This document shows, in pieces, positions 1-9,822 of a stretch of DNA of 64,000 nt. Made by a program: the position numbers and the translations under genes. Under the pieces are notes generated by a model. The model was given only the letters and a program-made list of their open reading frames with translations. It was not told where the DNA came from and ran no database searches. The stretch's first letter is position 1; each line of letters starts with the position of its first letter. This stretch comes from Lucinisca nassula (taxonomy: Eukaryota > Mollusca > Bivalvia > Lucinida > Lucinidae): contig OY757010.1 in assembly GCA_963580285.1 (NCBI GenBank), positions 70,523,659 to 70,587,658 of the forward strand, read 5' to 3'.

Positions 1-112
1 TGTTTTGGTGCGAGAAAATGATAACGTTTCACCGTCTAACGTCAAAGAAACTACAAGTGGCGTCATAAAACGGTATTTTATGACGTCACTCGTCACGTCT
101 TCTGCCCAGTGA
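1..112. repeat. Dispersed repeat end, inverted partner at 62,226-62,325
   Basis: The first ~110 bases contain gataacgtttcaccgtctaa, a TGACGTCA-like stretch and gtgacg motifs. The reverse complement matches 62,226-62,325 with moderate divergence, so both window edges carry the same repeat in opposite orientation. No open frame or known family is recognised. Confidence 0.5.
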
Positions 113-274
113 TTTGCTGCAGACTTTCCATTACCAATATAGGGGCCGGCCCCCGTCAATAGGGGCTTGAAGAAGTATATGGGTTGCATGATGCTTCCAT
201 GTAGAGCCGAAACCGACCGCACACGAGTACTGGTAAGCCGCTTAGAGGATCTAAAGCCTGTCTAGCTTTTAAAC

Positions 275-551
275 CATTACGATGACACACCCGTGCGGCA
301 TAATGCATTTTTCGTATCTCCAAAATGGCTACTTTTCTGATGAAAACCCCTGATATTTTTCTTATTTACGGTGCAAACATAGGTTGTTGGTGCTTGTAAG
401 AACCGCCTCATTGAGGCGGTTCTAACGAGTACCCACAATCTATGTCTTGGGGTAGAAATAAGAAAAATAATGTATACCCCGTAAACCCCAGTTTTCTCCA
501 TATAAAGTGGGGTTTAGGGGGTGTTAATTTCACGGACTTGTTCACGTGATG
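275..551 (+). mobile_element. Foldback short element, family 1 (CATYACG...CGTGATG)
   Basis: Ends are cattacgatg and cacgtgatg. The core is a long palindrome at about 355-475: arms carry ataggttgttggtgc and gagtacccacaatctat around aaccgcctca/tgaggcggtt. A second small palindrome follows (aaccccag, spacer, gtggggtt). It sits inside a SINE-B copy, whose sequence resumes directly after. Non-autonomous; no frame of its own. Confidence 0.75.
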
Positions 552-633
552 CTATTGGTTTCATTGGGCGCCAGGACTTGAGAGATGTCATTTCATCTCA
601 ATGTCGGATAAACGTCCCACACAATTGGAAGTA

Positions 634-1663
634 CGAGGACTGTTCAAATATAAATGCAAGTAGAACGTTTTCTCATGCACTAATGCGAAAATCACCTGGA
701 AATAATACCGAAGCGTAGGAAAACATTTTACCTATACATTGATGCCAAACCTGTTAAAATCCGTCCACTTTAGCCATGTATATCGTTCGATAAACACTGT
801 CTACTCTTGTATACTAATACAAAACATGGTTGAAAGAAGGTCAGAGTACGCCGTTGAAATACGGTCCTATATTAAGAATCGTTGTATTCTTGGTATACGG
901 TGCAAAGACATTTTTGATGAAATATGTTCGGTTTAAGGGCACAATGAAATGTCTTTTCCGACAGTTTTTCATTGGTGTAAGAAATTCAGCTGTGGGCTAG
1001 GCTTAACAGAAGATGCGTCACATGATCATCGGCCGCAAAGAGCAACATCTGCCAAGATGGTTGCTAGAGTGAAAGAAATAGTTGCTACCGATGCACGATA
1101 CACCACTAGGCAAATAGCTAGTATGGTTGGCATCTCATTAGGAGCAGCTGATACAATTCTGAAACGGGATTTGAAATTGAGCAAATCTGTAAATGCGAAG
1201 TTTTACAAGAATAAAGTTCTTCGAAAATTGAAGAAATATTTCAAAGAACGAAGACCCGCAACTGGTTTGGCCAATGTCAGATTGCTACATGACAATGCGT
1301 CATCGCACAAGGCGTTCATTGTGCAAGACTTTCTGAAGCAGGAAAAGGTTGCTGAACTCCCTCACCCCCCGTATTCCCCTGACCTTGCCCCATGTGACTT
1401 TTTTTTTGTTCCCGCGGCTGAAAAATACCTTTCTGGTCGAAAATTTGTACAGCGCAAACACCTCGGTTCTGCAATATTCCAGTGCCTTCATAGTATACCT
1501 CGAGAAGACTACCAAAATGCATTCATTGATTGGATCAGAAGACTGAAAGTTTGTATATCTGTTAAAGGGGAATACTTTGAGGGGACAAAATAATTTTTTC
1601 ATCGAAATCTATCACGGAATCATTTTTATGTGCTTAGTTGCATTCATATTTGAACAGTCCTCG
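634..1663 (+). mobile_element. Mariner transposon, internally deleted
   Basis: Terminal inverted repeats of about 27 bp start cgaggactgttcaaatataa and end in its imperfect complement. A TA dinucleotide flanks both ends (632-633 and 1,664-1,665), the target duplication of Tc1/mariner elements. At 1,030 bp it is shorter than a typical ~1.3-kb mariner. Inserted in a SINE-B copy. Confidence 0.92.
826..1593 (+). pseudogene. Mariner transposase pseudogene
   Basis: The frame from ATG 826 has one in-frame TAA at 934-936, then runs open to 1,593. The N-terminal part has the paired helix-turn-helix region (RYTTRQIASMVGIS). The C-terminal part keeps HDNASSH and YSPDLAPCDFF; 34 residues separate these two aspartates, the D34D signature of mariner. 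The segment between LKLSK and FYKNKVL is missing, and with it the first catalytic aspartate. The early stop plus this deletion make it inactive. The downstream reading is otherwise open, so the element is not very old. Confidence 0.92.
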
Positions 1664-1949
1664 TAACGTCTCCAAAATGACCTATACCTACAGTGTTGCC
1701 TCAAATCAAACCAAACAAAACCAGGCGCGTTGGTAAAGTTATACTAACATGCATAAAGTTAAATGATAACGCCTTGTGGTTTTATCATTATGTGCCTGCG
1801 CTCTGAGGAAACTGCGTTCATGGCATATAGGTATATGGAAACTTGCAGAACGTGGAGATAACTTAACATACTATTTCCTATACTGTTACGTCTGTCTTTA
1901 AAGAAATAAAGTGGTGCACATTATTTCCTTAAAGTAGATCACAATACAG

Positions 1950-2176
1950 TAACCCCTTTTGTGCCAAATGGAATCTTCCTCCTCATATCTAGGACGAGTC
2001 CATTTCAAAATTTAGGGTTGTCAGGCTGTGTTTTCTTCAAGCTTGATTTGTAAAGTGGCTAAACGTTTTGGAAATAGTGTAGGCCCTGATCAGACGCCAC
2101 GTTCTGTGGCGTCTGATCTGGGCCTGCACTGTTTGCCAAGGTACCCCTTTAGGGGTTTCCAGTACCAAATGGGTTA
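1950..2176 (+). mobile_element. Palindromic MITE, family 2 (TTAACCC...GGGTTAA)
   Basis: Ends are taacccctttt and aaatgggtta. The core is a hairpin at about 2,073-2,140: gtgtaggccctgatcagacg, a short loop, then its complement through cactgtttgcc. Sub-terminal gtgccaaatggaatcttcct and ccatttcaaaatttaggg recur in the other copies. At least a dozen cores of this hairpin occur in the window. Confidence 0.8.
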
Positions 2177-2184
2177 AATTCCTC

Positions 2185-2345
2185 TAGTCAGGCCACTTAT
2201 GGGACTGTTCAAAAGTGATCTTTTAAGTGGTTCCAAAGGTGGACCTTTGATGGAAGACACTTGGTGAAGGAAAATGAAATAAGAAAAACGGAAATGTTTA
2301 AATATTATTTAAACGAACAAATAGTCTATATTTGGTGGAATTTTC
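2185..2345 (+). repeat. Degraded copy of a TA-flanked MITE (family 3)
   Basis: Contains gggactgttcaaaagtgatc and a decayed complement, as in the intact copies at 2,367-2,751 and 6,043-6,249. Ends cannot be fixed. Confidence 0.5.
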
Positions 2346-2366
2346 TTCTTTAAATGTCACTATATA

Positions 2367-2751
2367 CAGTAATGTTCCTATATAAAGACCATCTTTGGGA
2401 CTGTTCAAAAGTGGTCTTAAAGACCACATTTGAACAGTCCTAAAGGTGGTCTCTGACCAACAGACACTGTATGCAGAAAACAAAAGGAAAGAATAACTGC
2501 AACCTACAAAATAAACTTTTTAAAGCAGAATAAGTCTTATATTTTTGGTGGTCTTACCTATATTAAGACCATCTTTGAGACTGTTCAAAAGTGGTTTTCA
2601 GACCACATTTGAACCGTCCTAACGGTGGTCTCTGACCAACAGACACTGTATGCAGAAAACACAAGGAAAGAATAACTGGAACCTACGAAATAAACTTTTA
2701 AAGCAGAATAAGTCTTAATTTTTTGGTGGTCTTAATAGCGGAATGTTACTG
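2367..2751 (+). mobile_element. TA-flanked MITE (family 3), tandem dimer
   Basis: Begins cagtaatgttcc and ends gcggaatgttactg, flanked by TA on both sides. Two units of about 190 bp follow each other; the second starts near 2,555. Each has a short palindrome built on gggactgttcaaaagtggtc. The shared inverted end appears again at 6,043. Probably a non-autonomous Tc1/mariner-type element. Confidence 0.75.
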
Positions 2752-2792
2752 TAGTAGGTTTTTAATACGCTATTCTTTTTTTTTTTTTTTTT

Positions 2793-2939
2793 TTGCATTA
2801 TCTGCTGGTTCCTTGTCTGAAGGTTATCAGTATTGGAAAAACAGGTAACCAGACCACCCTGACCTTGGTCAAGGGGGTCTGGCTACCTGTTTTTCCAATA
2901 TTGACAATGTGCAAGCTGGGAGCCAGCAAATAATGCAAA
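2793..2939. repeat. Imperfect long palindrome
   Basis: Inner arms tattggaaaaacaggtaacc and its complement meet at about 2,865 (2,831-2,900). Outer arms gcattatctgctggttcc and ggagccagcaaataatgc extend the pairing. A T-run precedes it (about 2,777-2,794). No coding sequence. Confidence 0.75.
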
Positions 2940-3364
2940 TATGGTGAATGGCGTGTATTGTAGCCACATGTATTTATAGACTTCAGACTTCGTTGAAGTC
3001 GAGGATAGATGTTTGTCTTGCATTAGAAATCAGTTTTACTCTTTACAAAGTTACAGATTGTTTGCGATGAAAATGAAAAATTAAATAAGCCAGCGCACGA
3101 CAAAAACAACAATAAGGCCGGTTGGACTAGCCAAGTCTCAGATCAGCCCGCGCTTCCGCGCTGTCTGATCAGAGTTTTCGCTGTTCGCCCGAGCCTTTTG
3201 TAGCCTTTGAGGGTATTCATAGGGCAACATGAGACTGCTCCGACCAGACTGACCCGACGAGCCAGCCATAGCACGTGTCTTATTGTAGGTTTTGTCATGC
3301 CCCAGCTCATTAATGTACATGTCTCAAATTCTGCACTTGTTATCTCCATTTTGTTACTTTTATT
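2940..3364. other. No gene seen; dispersed repeat fragments
   Basis: Contains gatcagcccgcgcttccgcg followed by ctgatcag, a small inverted pair near 3,140-3,175, and short overlapping frames on both strands without any recognisable domain. Confidence 0.4.
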
Positions 3365-5655
3365 ACATGAAGCTCACCTGTCACGTAGTGACGAGTTGAG
3401 CTTTTGGGATCACTTTTTGTCCGTCGTCCGTCGTGTGTGCGTGCGTCCGTGCGTGCGTAAACTTTTTCTTCAAACGACATCTCCTCCTAAACCAGTGATC
3501 ATTTCACAGGAATGTTCCTTGGATGACCCTTTTTCCAAATTGCCTAAATCATTCCGTTCCGTTAAACAAAATGGCCGCCAGAGCTATAAATAGAAAAACC
3601 TTTAAATTACATCTCCTCCTAGGCAAATTGCCCGATTTGAAAATAATTTCACATGAATGTTCCTAGGATGACCCTCTTTCAAAATTGCCTAAATCATTTC
3701 ACTCCGTTAAACAAAATGGCCGCCAGAGTTAAAAATAGAAAAAAACTTTTAAATGACATCTCCTCCTAGGCAAATGGCCCGATTTGAAAAGAATTTCACA
3801 GGAATGTTCCTTGAGTGACGCTCTTTCAAAATGGCCTAAATCGTTCCGCTCCGTTGAACAAAATGTCCGCCAGAGCTAAAAATAGATAAAACTTTCAATG
3901 AAATATCCTCCTATGCAAATGGCCGGATCTGAAAATAATTTCACAGAAATGTTCCTTGAGTGACCCTCTTTCAAAATTGCAAAAATCGTTCCGCTCCGTT
4001 AAACAAAATGGCCACCAGAGCTAAAAATAGAAAACCTTTAAATGACATCTCCTCCTAGGCAAATGGCCCGATTTGAAAATAATTTCACAGGAATGTTTCT
4101 TGAGTGACCCTCTTTCAAAATTGCCTACATCGTTCCGCTCCTTTAAACAAAATGGCCACCAGAGCTAAAAATAGAAAACCTTTAAATGACATCTCCTCCT
4201 AGGCAAATGGTCCGATTTGAAATACTGTCACAGGAATGTTCCTTGAGTGACCCTCTTTCAAAATTGCCGAAATCGTTCTCCTGCGATAAACAAAAATGGC
4301 CACCAGAGCTAAAGATAGAAACAACCTTTAAATGACATCACCTCCTAGGCAAATGGCCCGATTTGAAAAGAATTTCACAGAAATGTTCCTAGAGTGACCC
4401 TCTTTCAAAATTGCCTAAATCGTTCTGCTCTGCTAAACAAAATGGCTGGCAGAGCTACAAAATAGAAAAACCTTTCAATGACATCTCCTCCTATGCAAAT
4501 GGCCCGATTTGAAAATAATTCCACAGGATTGTTCCTTGAGTGGCCAGTTTTCAAAATTGCCTGAATCGTTCAGCTCCGTTAAACAAAATGGCCGCCAGAG
4601 CTAAAAATAGAAAGAAAAAAAACAACCTTTAAATGACATCCCCTCCTAGGTAAATGGCTCGATTTGAAAATATTTTTTAAACCTTTAAATGACATCTCCT
4701 CCTAGGCATATGGCCCGATTTGAAAATAATTTCACAGGAATGTTCCTTGAGTGACCCTCTCTTAAAATTGCTTAAATGGTTCCGCTTAGTTAAACAAAAT
4801 GGCCGCCAGAGCTAAAAATAGACAAAAACCTTTAATTGACATTTCCTCCTTGGCAAATTGCCCTATTTGAATATAATTTCACAGGAATGTTCCTTGAGTG
4901 ACCCTCTTTCAAAATTGCCTAAATCTTTCCACTCCGTCAACAAAATGGCCACCAGAGCTCAAAATAGAAAAAAAAACCTTTAAATGAGATTTCCTTCTAG
5001 GCAAATGGCCCCATTTGTAAATAATTTCCGAGGAATGTTCCTTTAGTGACCCTCTTTCAAAATTGCCTAATTGTTCCGCTCAGTTAAACATAAATGGTCA
5101 CCAGAGCTAAAAATAGAAAAACCCTCAAATGACATCTCCTCCCAGGCAAATGGCCCGATTTGAAAATAATTTCACAGGACTGTTCCTTGAGTGACCCTCT
5201 GTCAAAATTGCCTAAATTGTTCCGCTCCATTAAACAAAATGGCCGCCAGAACTAAAAATAGAAAAAAACCTTTAAATGACATCTCCTTCTTGGCAAATAA
5301 CTGGATATGAAAATATTTTCAGAGGAATGTTCCTTGAGTGACCCTCTTTCAAAATTGCCTAAATTGTGTGGCTCCATTAAACAAAATGGTCGCCACAGCT
5401 AAAAATAGAAAAACCTTTAACTTACATCTCCTCCTAGGCAAATAGCTCGATTTGAAAATAATTTCACAGGAATGTTCCTTGAGAGACCCTCTTTGAAAAT
5501 TGCCAAAATCGTTCTGCTCTGCTAAACGAAATGGTCACTACAGCTAAAAAAAGAAAAACCTTCAAATGACTCCTCCTCCTTCATTTCCATAAGCTTTGAA
5601 ACATCTTGGATTCAGGTGAGCGATTCAGACCCATCATGGTCCTCTTGTTGGGGTT
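3365..5655 (+). mobile_element. Minisatellite-bearing interspersed element, 145-bp unit
   Basis: Left module: gaagctcacctgtcacgtag, then gtccgtcgtccgtcgtgtg. The body holds about 14 copies of a ~145-bp unit; landmarks are gacatctcctcctaggcaaa, ttcacaggaatgttccttga and acaaaatggccgccagagct, recurring near 3,601, 3,750, 3,893, 4,035, 4,180 and onward to 5,562. One unit near 4,628-4,682 is truncated. Right module: ttcaggtgagcgattcagac, catcatggtcctcttgtt. This matches the plan of molluscan elements with a central tandem array between conserved ends (pearl or Helitron-derived types); assignment to one is inference. Confidence 0.75.
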
Positions 5656-5884
5656 CTACGACTCTTACAAGAATATGCTGAATAGGTGAGCCAGACGTTA
5701 GTCCGACATGAAACCAGAATACCCGGAAGAAATCACGTGCAACAGACAGTGAATTGCAGAGCCTGGATCTCTTGTCATCCTGTCGAGACTGGAACCCTGA
5801 CAAACTTTCACACTAGACGCAAGAGGCCCGTAATTTTGTCGCACTAAAGGATAATACATAGACTACATGAAAGATAATGTTGTC

Positions 5885-6290
5885 TTTCATGACTTTAATA
5901 AGAACATGTTCACGTCAATTATCAACGTTTCTTATGTTTACGATCCAAATATAGATTGCAGGTGCTCGTAAGAAGCGCCCCATTGAGGCGTTTCTAACTA
6001 ACACCCACAATCCATTTGTGGATCAATACAGGAAATAATATACAGTAAAATTCCTATATTAAGACCACCTTTGGGACTGTTCAAAAGTGGTCTTTAAGAC
6101 CACTTTTGAACAGTCCCAAAGGTGGTCAACGACCAGAGGACACTGTATGCAGAAAACACAACAAAAGAATAACTGTAACCTAGAAAGTAATCTTTTTTAA
6201 AGCAGAATTAGTCTGAATTTTAGGTGGTCTTAATAGCGGAATTTTACTGTATATATTAAACCCCTTTTTCGATATATACATGATGTAAGG
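5885..6290 (+). mobile_element. Foldback element, family 1, broken by a MITE
   Basis: Palindromic arms gattgcaggtgctcgtaaga and ctaacacccacaatcca surround ccccattgaggcg. The downstream part, aaataatata, resumes as tatattaaacccc after the MITE at 6,043-6,249. Confidence 0.65.
6043..6249 (+). mobile_element. TA-flanked MITE (family 3), single intact copy
   Basis: Inverted ends of about 29 bp: cagtaaaattcctatattaa and its near-complement ending ggaattttactg, each flanked by TA (6,041-6,042; 6,250-6,251). Internal palindrome gggactgttcaaaagtggtc plus complement. Inserted in a family 1 foldback element. Confidence 0.88.
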
Positions 6291-6595
6291 AATCACACAG
6301 ACTTATCAAATTTATTAAAAAAGTAATAAATCTTCGTACATATAATAAATCTCTGTATGCTTAATATTCAGGTGCATGTGTTCCCACTACATGCGTGAGT
6401 ATATAACGATCTCCATGCTAAATTACATTAATAGTATAGGGAAACGTGGAGTTTTGTTTTTGTTCGTTTGTTTGATTTGGTTTAAACATTATTTATTCAT
6501 TTTAAATAGATAGGCAAGTTACAACAGTACATGTACAAATTGCAATGTCAGGATTTGAAAACAAGCGAAACGCTTATGTGAATCATCTCCTTGTT

Positions 6596-6905
6596 TGATT
6601 TGAGGTTGAACGTCCTCGTCAACACTGTAAAGGTCATTTTGGAGACGTTGCTCCCAATTTTGTGGGACTTTTACCCGACATTGAGATGAAATGACGTCTC
6701 AAGCCCTGCCGCCAAATGAAACCAATAGGGTTTATAAGCAAGGAAGGTCCGACCCGCACCGCTTTGCCGCGGGCACGCTTAGATCCTCTAGGCGGTTTAC
6801 CAGTACTCGTGTGCGGGCCGGTTTCAGCTCTGCGTGGAAGCATCATGGAGCCCATGGCATCTATTTCTTGAAGCCCCGATGGACGGGGCCGAGGAGTTTT
6901 GATAC
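6596..6905 (-). mobile_element. SINE-B copy
   Basis: Reverse complement of the SINE-B plan: starts with tgatttgaggttgaacgtcc (tail), passes aggtcattttggagacgttg and acccgacattgagatgaaat and ends at gaagccccgatggacggggc. Apparent reading frames across it are not genes. Confidence 0.8.
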
Positions 6906-7369
6906 ATGAAATGAGTGCTTTATGTTGACTTTGCAAAACCGTTATTTGAGGTATTTGAGATGGAAACGCTTTCACAATAAGGCTAGACCTTTTTCTGACT
7001 TTTTTAGCTGGGGTGGGGAAATGGTTGGATTTAATACCAATACATCCCAATCAACGCATCTGCTTCAGTTTAAAATGTCGTCAAAAGCAAAATACAACTT
7101 GGTAAGTTCACATCTTTGTTTAAGATGGTCTTAAATTTAAGGAATGATTGGTCAAACTTCCTTAACCCTTTCACCCCTAAGATTCTGTAGTGGGCTCTTC
7201 CATCGTTAAATTTGGCCACGCCCATTCTTGTCAATAGGGGCTTCAGTCAAGTTCATTTATAGGATCGAATACAGTGTATATACAGATGAAAGGGCTCTTA
7301 AGGCGAATGGATACACCTTCAGAGGAGGCAACTCTTGCAAAAGTATTCAGTTGTCTCCCATGTCAATAT

Positions 7370-7436
7370 GGGGTCAACTCTTAAAGGAAAGAATTTGCTC
7401 CTGAGGAGCAAATTCTTTCCTTTAAGAGTAGACCCC
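7370..7436. repeat. 67-bp near-perfect palindrome
   Basis: ggggtcaactcttaaaggaa pairs with its complement around aatttgctcc/ggagcaaatt. A near-identical centre occurs at 63,449-63,518. The right arm is copied again near 7,700-7,725. Confidence 0.85.
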
Positions 7437-7439
7437 TTT

Positions 7440-8395
7440 TTCAATGGAACAGAGTTTATAGAATACGAACGGGAAGTCCCAAAAGTTGTCTGCCTTTAAA
7501 AAATGGCGGAACATCTCATCTGGATCTATACTGTTTGCATAGATACCTAAAATGGCATTCAAGGATGAAAGAGTTAACTGAAGGTATACAGAAGGACAAA
7601 CACCTGACCCACCAGAGCAAAAATTTGTTTCATCCTTGTGAAGTGACTCGGCGAGGCTCGATTAGCCCATTTATAGCATGCTCGGCGTCGGCATTATATA
7701 TTCTTTCCTTTAAGAGTAGACCCCTTTTTTTAATGGGACAGAGTTTATAGAAAAGCGAACGGGAAGTCCTAAAAGTTGTCTCCCTTTGAGAAATGGCGGA
7801 ACAATCTGCCCCCTTAAGACCATCTCATCTGGATCAATACTGTTCGCATAGATACCTAAAATGGCATTCAAGGATGAAAGGGTTAACTGAAAATATACAG
7901 AAGGACAAACACCTGACCCATCAGAGCAAAAATTTGTTTCATCCTTGTGAAGTGACTCGGCGAGGCTCGATTAGCCCGTTTGTAACATGCTCGGCGTTAA
8001 ATAATGCACCAAGAACCATTTCTTGCTTTTGAGGGTTTATACACAGGCTTGTTTTTTGTTGTTGTTTTTTTTTTCTTTAGCTCAAAAAAAATGGCGGAAC
8101 AATCTGCCCCCTTAAGACCATTTCATCTGGATCTATACTGTTTGCATAGATACCTTAAACGGCATTCAAGGATGAAAGAGTTAACTGAAGGTATACAGAA
8201 GGACAAACACCTGACCCACCAGAGCAAAAATTTGTTTCATCCTTGTGAAGTGACTCGGCGAGGCTCGATTAGCCCATTTATAGCATGCTCGGCGTCGGCA
8301 TTTAATAATGCACCAAGAACCATTTTTTGCTTTTGCGGGTTTACCCATAGGCTTGTTTTTTGTTTTGTTTTGTTTTTAAGAAAAGAATCATTGCA
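7440..8395 (+). repeat. Three-copy tandem repeat, ~300-bp unit
   Basis: The landmark aatggcattcaaggatgaaa falls at about 7,551, 7,860 and 8,158, giving periods near 309 and 298. Each unit carries aaaatggcggaac, acctgacccaccagagcaaa and gcgaggctcgattagccc. A frame of roughly 70-130 codons stays open in each copy (shared peptide QKDKHLTHQSKNLFHPCEV), but this follows from repeat identity; no domain is recognised. Confidence 0.7.
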
Positions 8396-8736
8396 CTAAA
8401 TTTGATGTAGGTAGGTCTGCGTATATATTATTTTATATGTTTTACAATGTGTGCTTTAAATACATTTGTAAAAAAAATGAATGATTTCCTTTCTTTGTTT
8501 TTTATTCATATTTTCCTTTGTGAAAACAGTTTTGCCTTATGTTCATAAAAGGGCTCATGCAAACCGTGTAGACCCAGCTTATACGCCACAGACTGGGCCT
8601 AGAATGATTGCTACATGTATCTTAGAATTACATTGGTCAATAAAGCAAATATGTTTTGAGGTGGTTTTTCTACAGGCACTTAATTTTTGCCCACTTCAGA
8701 CTAACGAACGGCTAGATATAAGTGAGGGCCGTAAAT

Positions 8737-8764
8737 CAAAAAAAAAAAAAAAAAAAAAAAAAAA
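8737..8764 (+). repeat. Poly(A) tract after a SINE-like end
   Basis: A run of about 27 A follows gagggccgtaaatc, which resembles the end of SINE-A (agggccgtaaa). Probably the 3' end of a decayed retroposon. Confidence 0.5.
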
Positions 8765-8843
8765 CAGTTGGGATTAAAACTATTTGTTTGCTGCCAGAGG
8801 TATACAATATACTCTAACGGAACACTGGGCTTAAACCTTATCC

Positions 8844-9055
8844 TTAACCCTTTATCCTGCTGAATATTTAAATTAGCCACACCCACTTCTGACTATCAGG
8901 CAATCAGACTACATGATATAATAGTTTCGTTCAAGTTCACTAAATGAATGACAAACAGTGTAGATCCTGATCAGATGGCTTCTTCAGAAGCTCTGATCTG
9001 GATCTACACTGTTTGCAAAGGTAGGGGTTGTCGTGAACAGCAGGATAATGGTTAA
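8844..9055 (+). mobile_element. Palindromic MITE, family 2b
   Basis: Ends ttaaccctttatcctgctga and agcaggataatggttaa. Core hairpin tgtagatcctgatcagatgg with complement to ctacactgtttgc. A second copy of this sub-type lies at 39,531-39,720. Confidence 0.75.
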
Positions 9056-9164
9056 AGAGAAGACCCGCCATACTGATACTGGAGAAAACTGTTTTTGAAA
9101 CGGCTCCCTTTCCTGTATCGTGAGTTACTTTAAGATGATGACGCATGCGAGGAAGCGTTGTGGT

Positions 9165-9290
9165 GGTGATGACGGCGGTGGCTCTCAAGTTGATGACGAC
9201 GATGTTGTGTATGATAATGAAGATGCTAGTGGTGGTAGTGTCATGATGATGATGATATGCTGCTGTTGCTGCTGCTGCTGATGAAATCGG
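9165..9290. repeat. Trinucleotide-rich low-complexity tract
   Basis: Runs of gatgatgatg and gctgctgctgctg with interruptions. Not coding as far as can be seen. Confidence 0.6.
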
Positions 9291-9649
9291 CTCAGCATAA
9301 TCTTACATCATAAAAGTCCTTCTGAATCGATCACGATGCGCACATCATAATTCAAGTAAGTCAGTCACGCTGTATAGAGACTGTCACTTAGACTTATATA
9401 CATGTAAGTCCTAGATGTTAATAGGTGTGCTCATGCATTCCGTATATTATATTATGCCACCATGCAAGGCCAGATTTTATTTTATCCTGAATCAAACATC
9501 CAGGTGTTGATGTGATGAGAGCTCAAGAGAGAGATTTGATAAAGGGGTACATTTGTATATATTTTCATCTAAGGATTACTTTGTAAAAAAAAAGTCACAT
9601 CTCATCAGACTTTATAAGTCTAACTGTCACTGTGCGTTCATGGATTTGT

Positions 9650-9822
9650 AGAAGCCTCCGTGGCGCCGTGGTTACGCTACTCGCCTTGTAAACCAGGTAT
9701 CGCAGGATCGATCCCGGGCTTCTCCAGACTTTCGGATGAGTCTTTAAACCGAGGTCCCGTCTCCATATGACCTTAGCTGTTGGTGGGATGTAAAACTCAA
9801 AAACTCACTCACTCACTCATGC
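9650..9822 (+). mobile_element. SINE-D copy, tRNA-derived head
   Basis: Head: agcctccgtggcgccgtggt, tacgctactcg (A-box-like) and aggatcgatcccgggc (B-box-like), then a ~75-bp body ending gtaaaactcaaaaactcact with ctcact repeats. A reverse copy is at 59,247-59,410 and a truncated one at 38,611-38,705. The promoter boxes make it tRNA-related, but it is not a functional tRNA gene. Confidence 0.75.

Larger units (their letters stand above)
137..1721 (+). mobile_element. SINE-B copy, split by a palindromic element and a mariner
   Basis: Starts with the module ending in ggggcttgaagaa and ttgcatgatgcttcca, resumes at 552 (tattggtttcattggg, gatgtcatttcatctcaatg) and again at 1,664 (acgtctccaaaatgacc), ending in a degraded cctcaaatcaaa tail. 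The same sequence occurs uninterrupted at 25,663-25,968. The two gaps are filled by a palindromic element (275-551) and by a mariner (634-1,663). The tail resembles 3' modules shared by many molluscan SINEs; that assignment is from general knowledge. Confidence 0.75.

Noticed and set aside
3365..5655. CRISPR-like regular repeat array
   Set aside because: Units are contiguous 145-bp tandem repeats with no repeat-spacer alternation, in a eukaryotic genome.
7535..8399. Three paralogous small genes
   Set aside because: The frames coincide with a tandem repeat and carry no known domain.
9650..9740. tRNA gene
   Set aside because: It has A- and B-box-like motifs but is the head of a SINE with a repeated body, present in several copies; no cloverleaf is kept.
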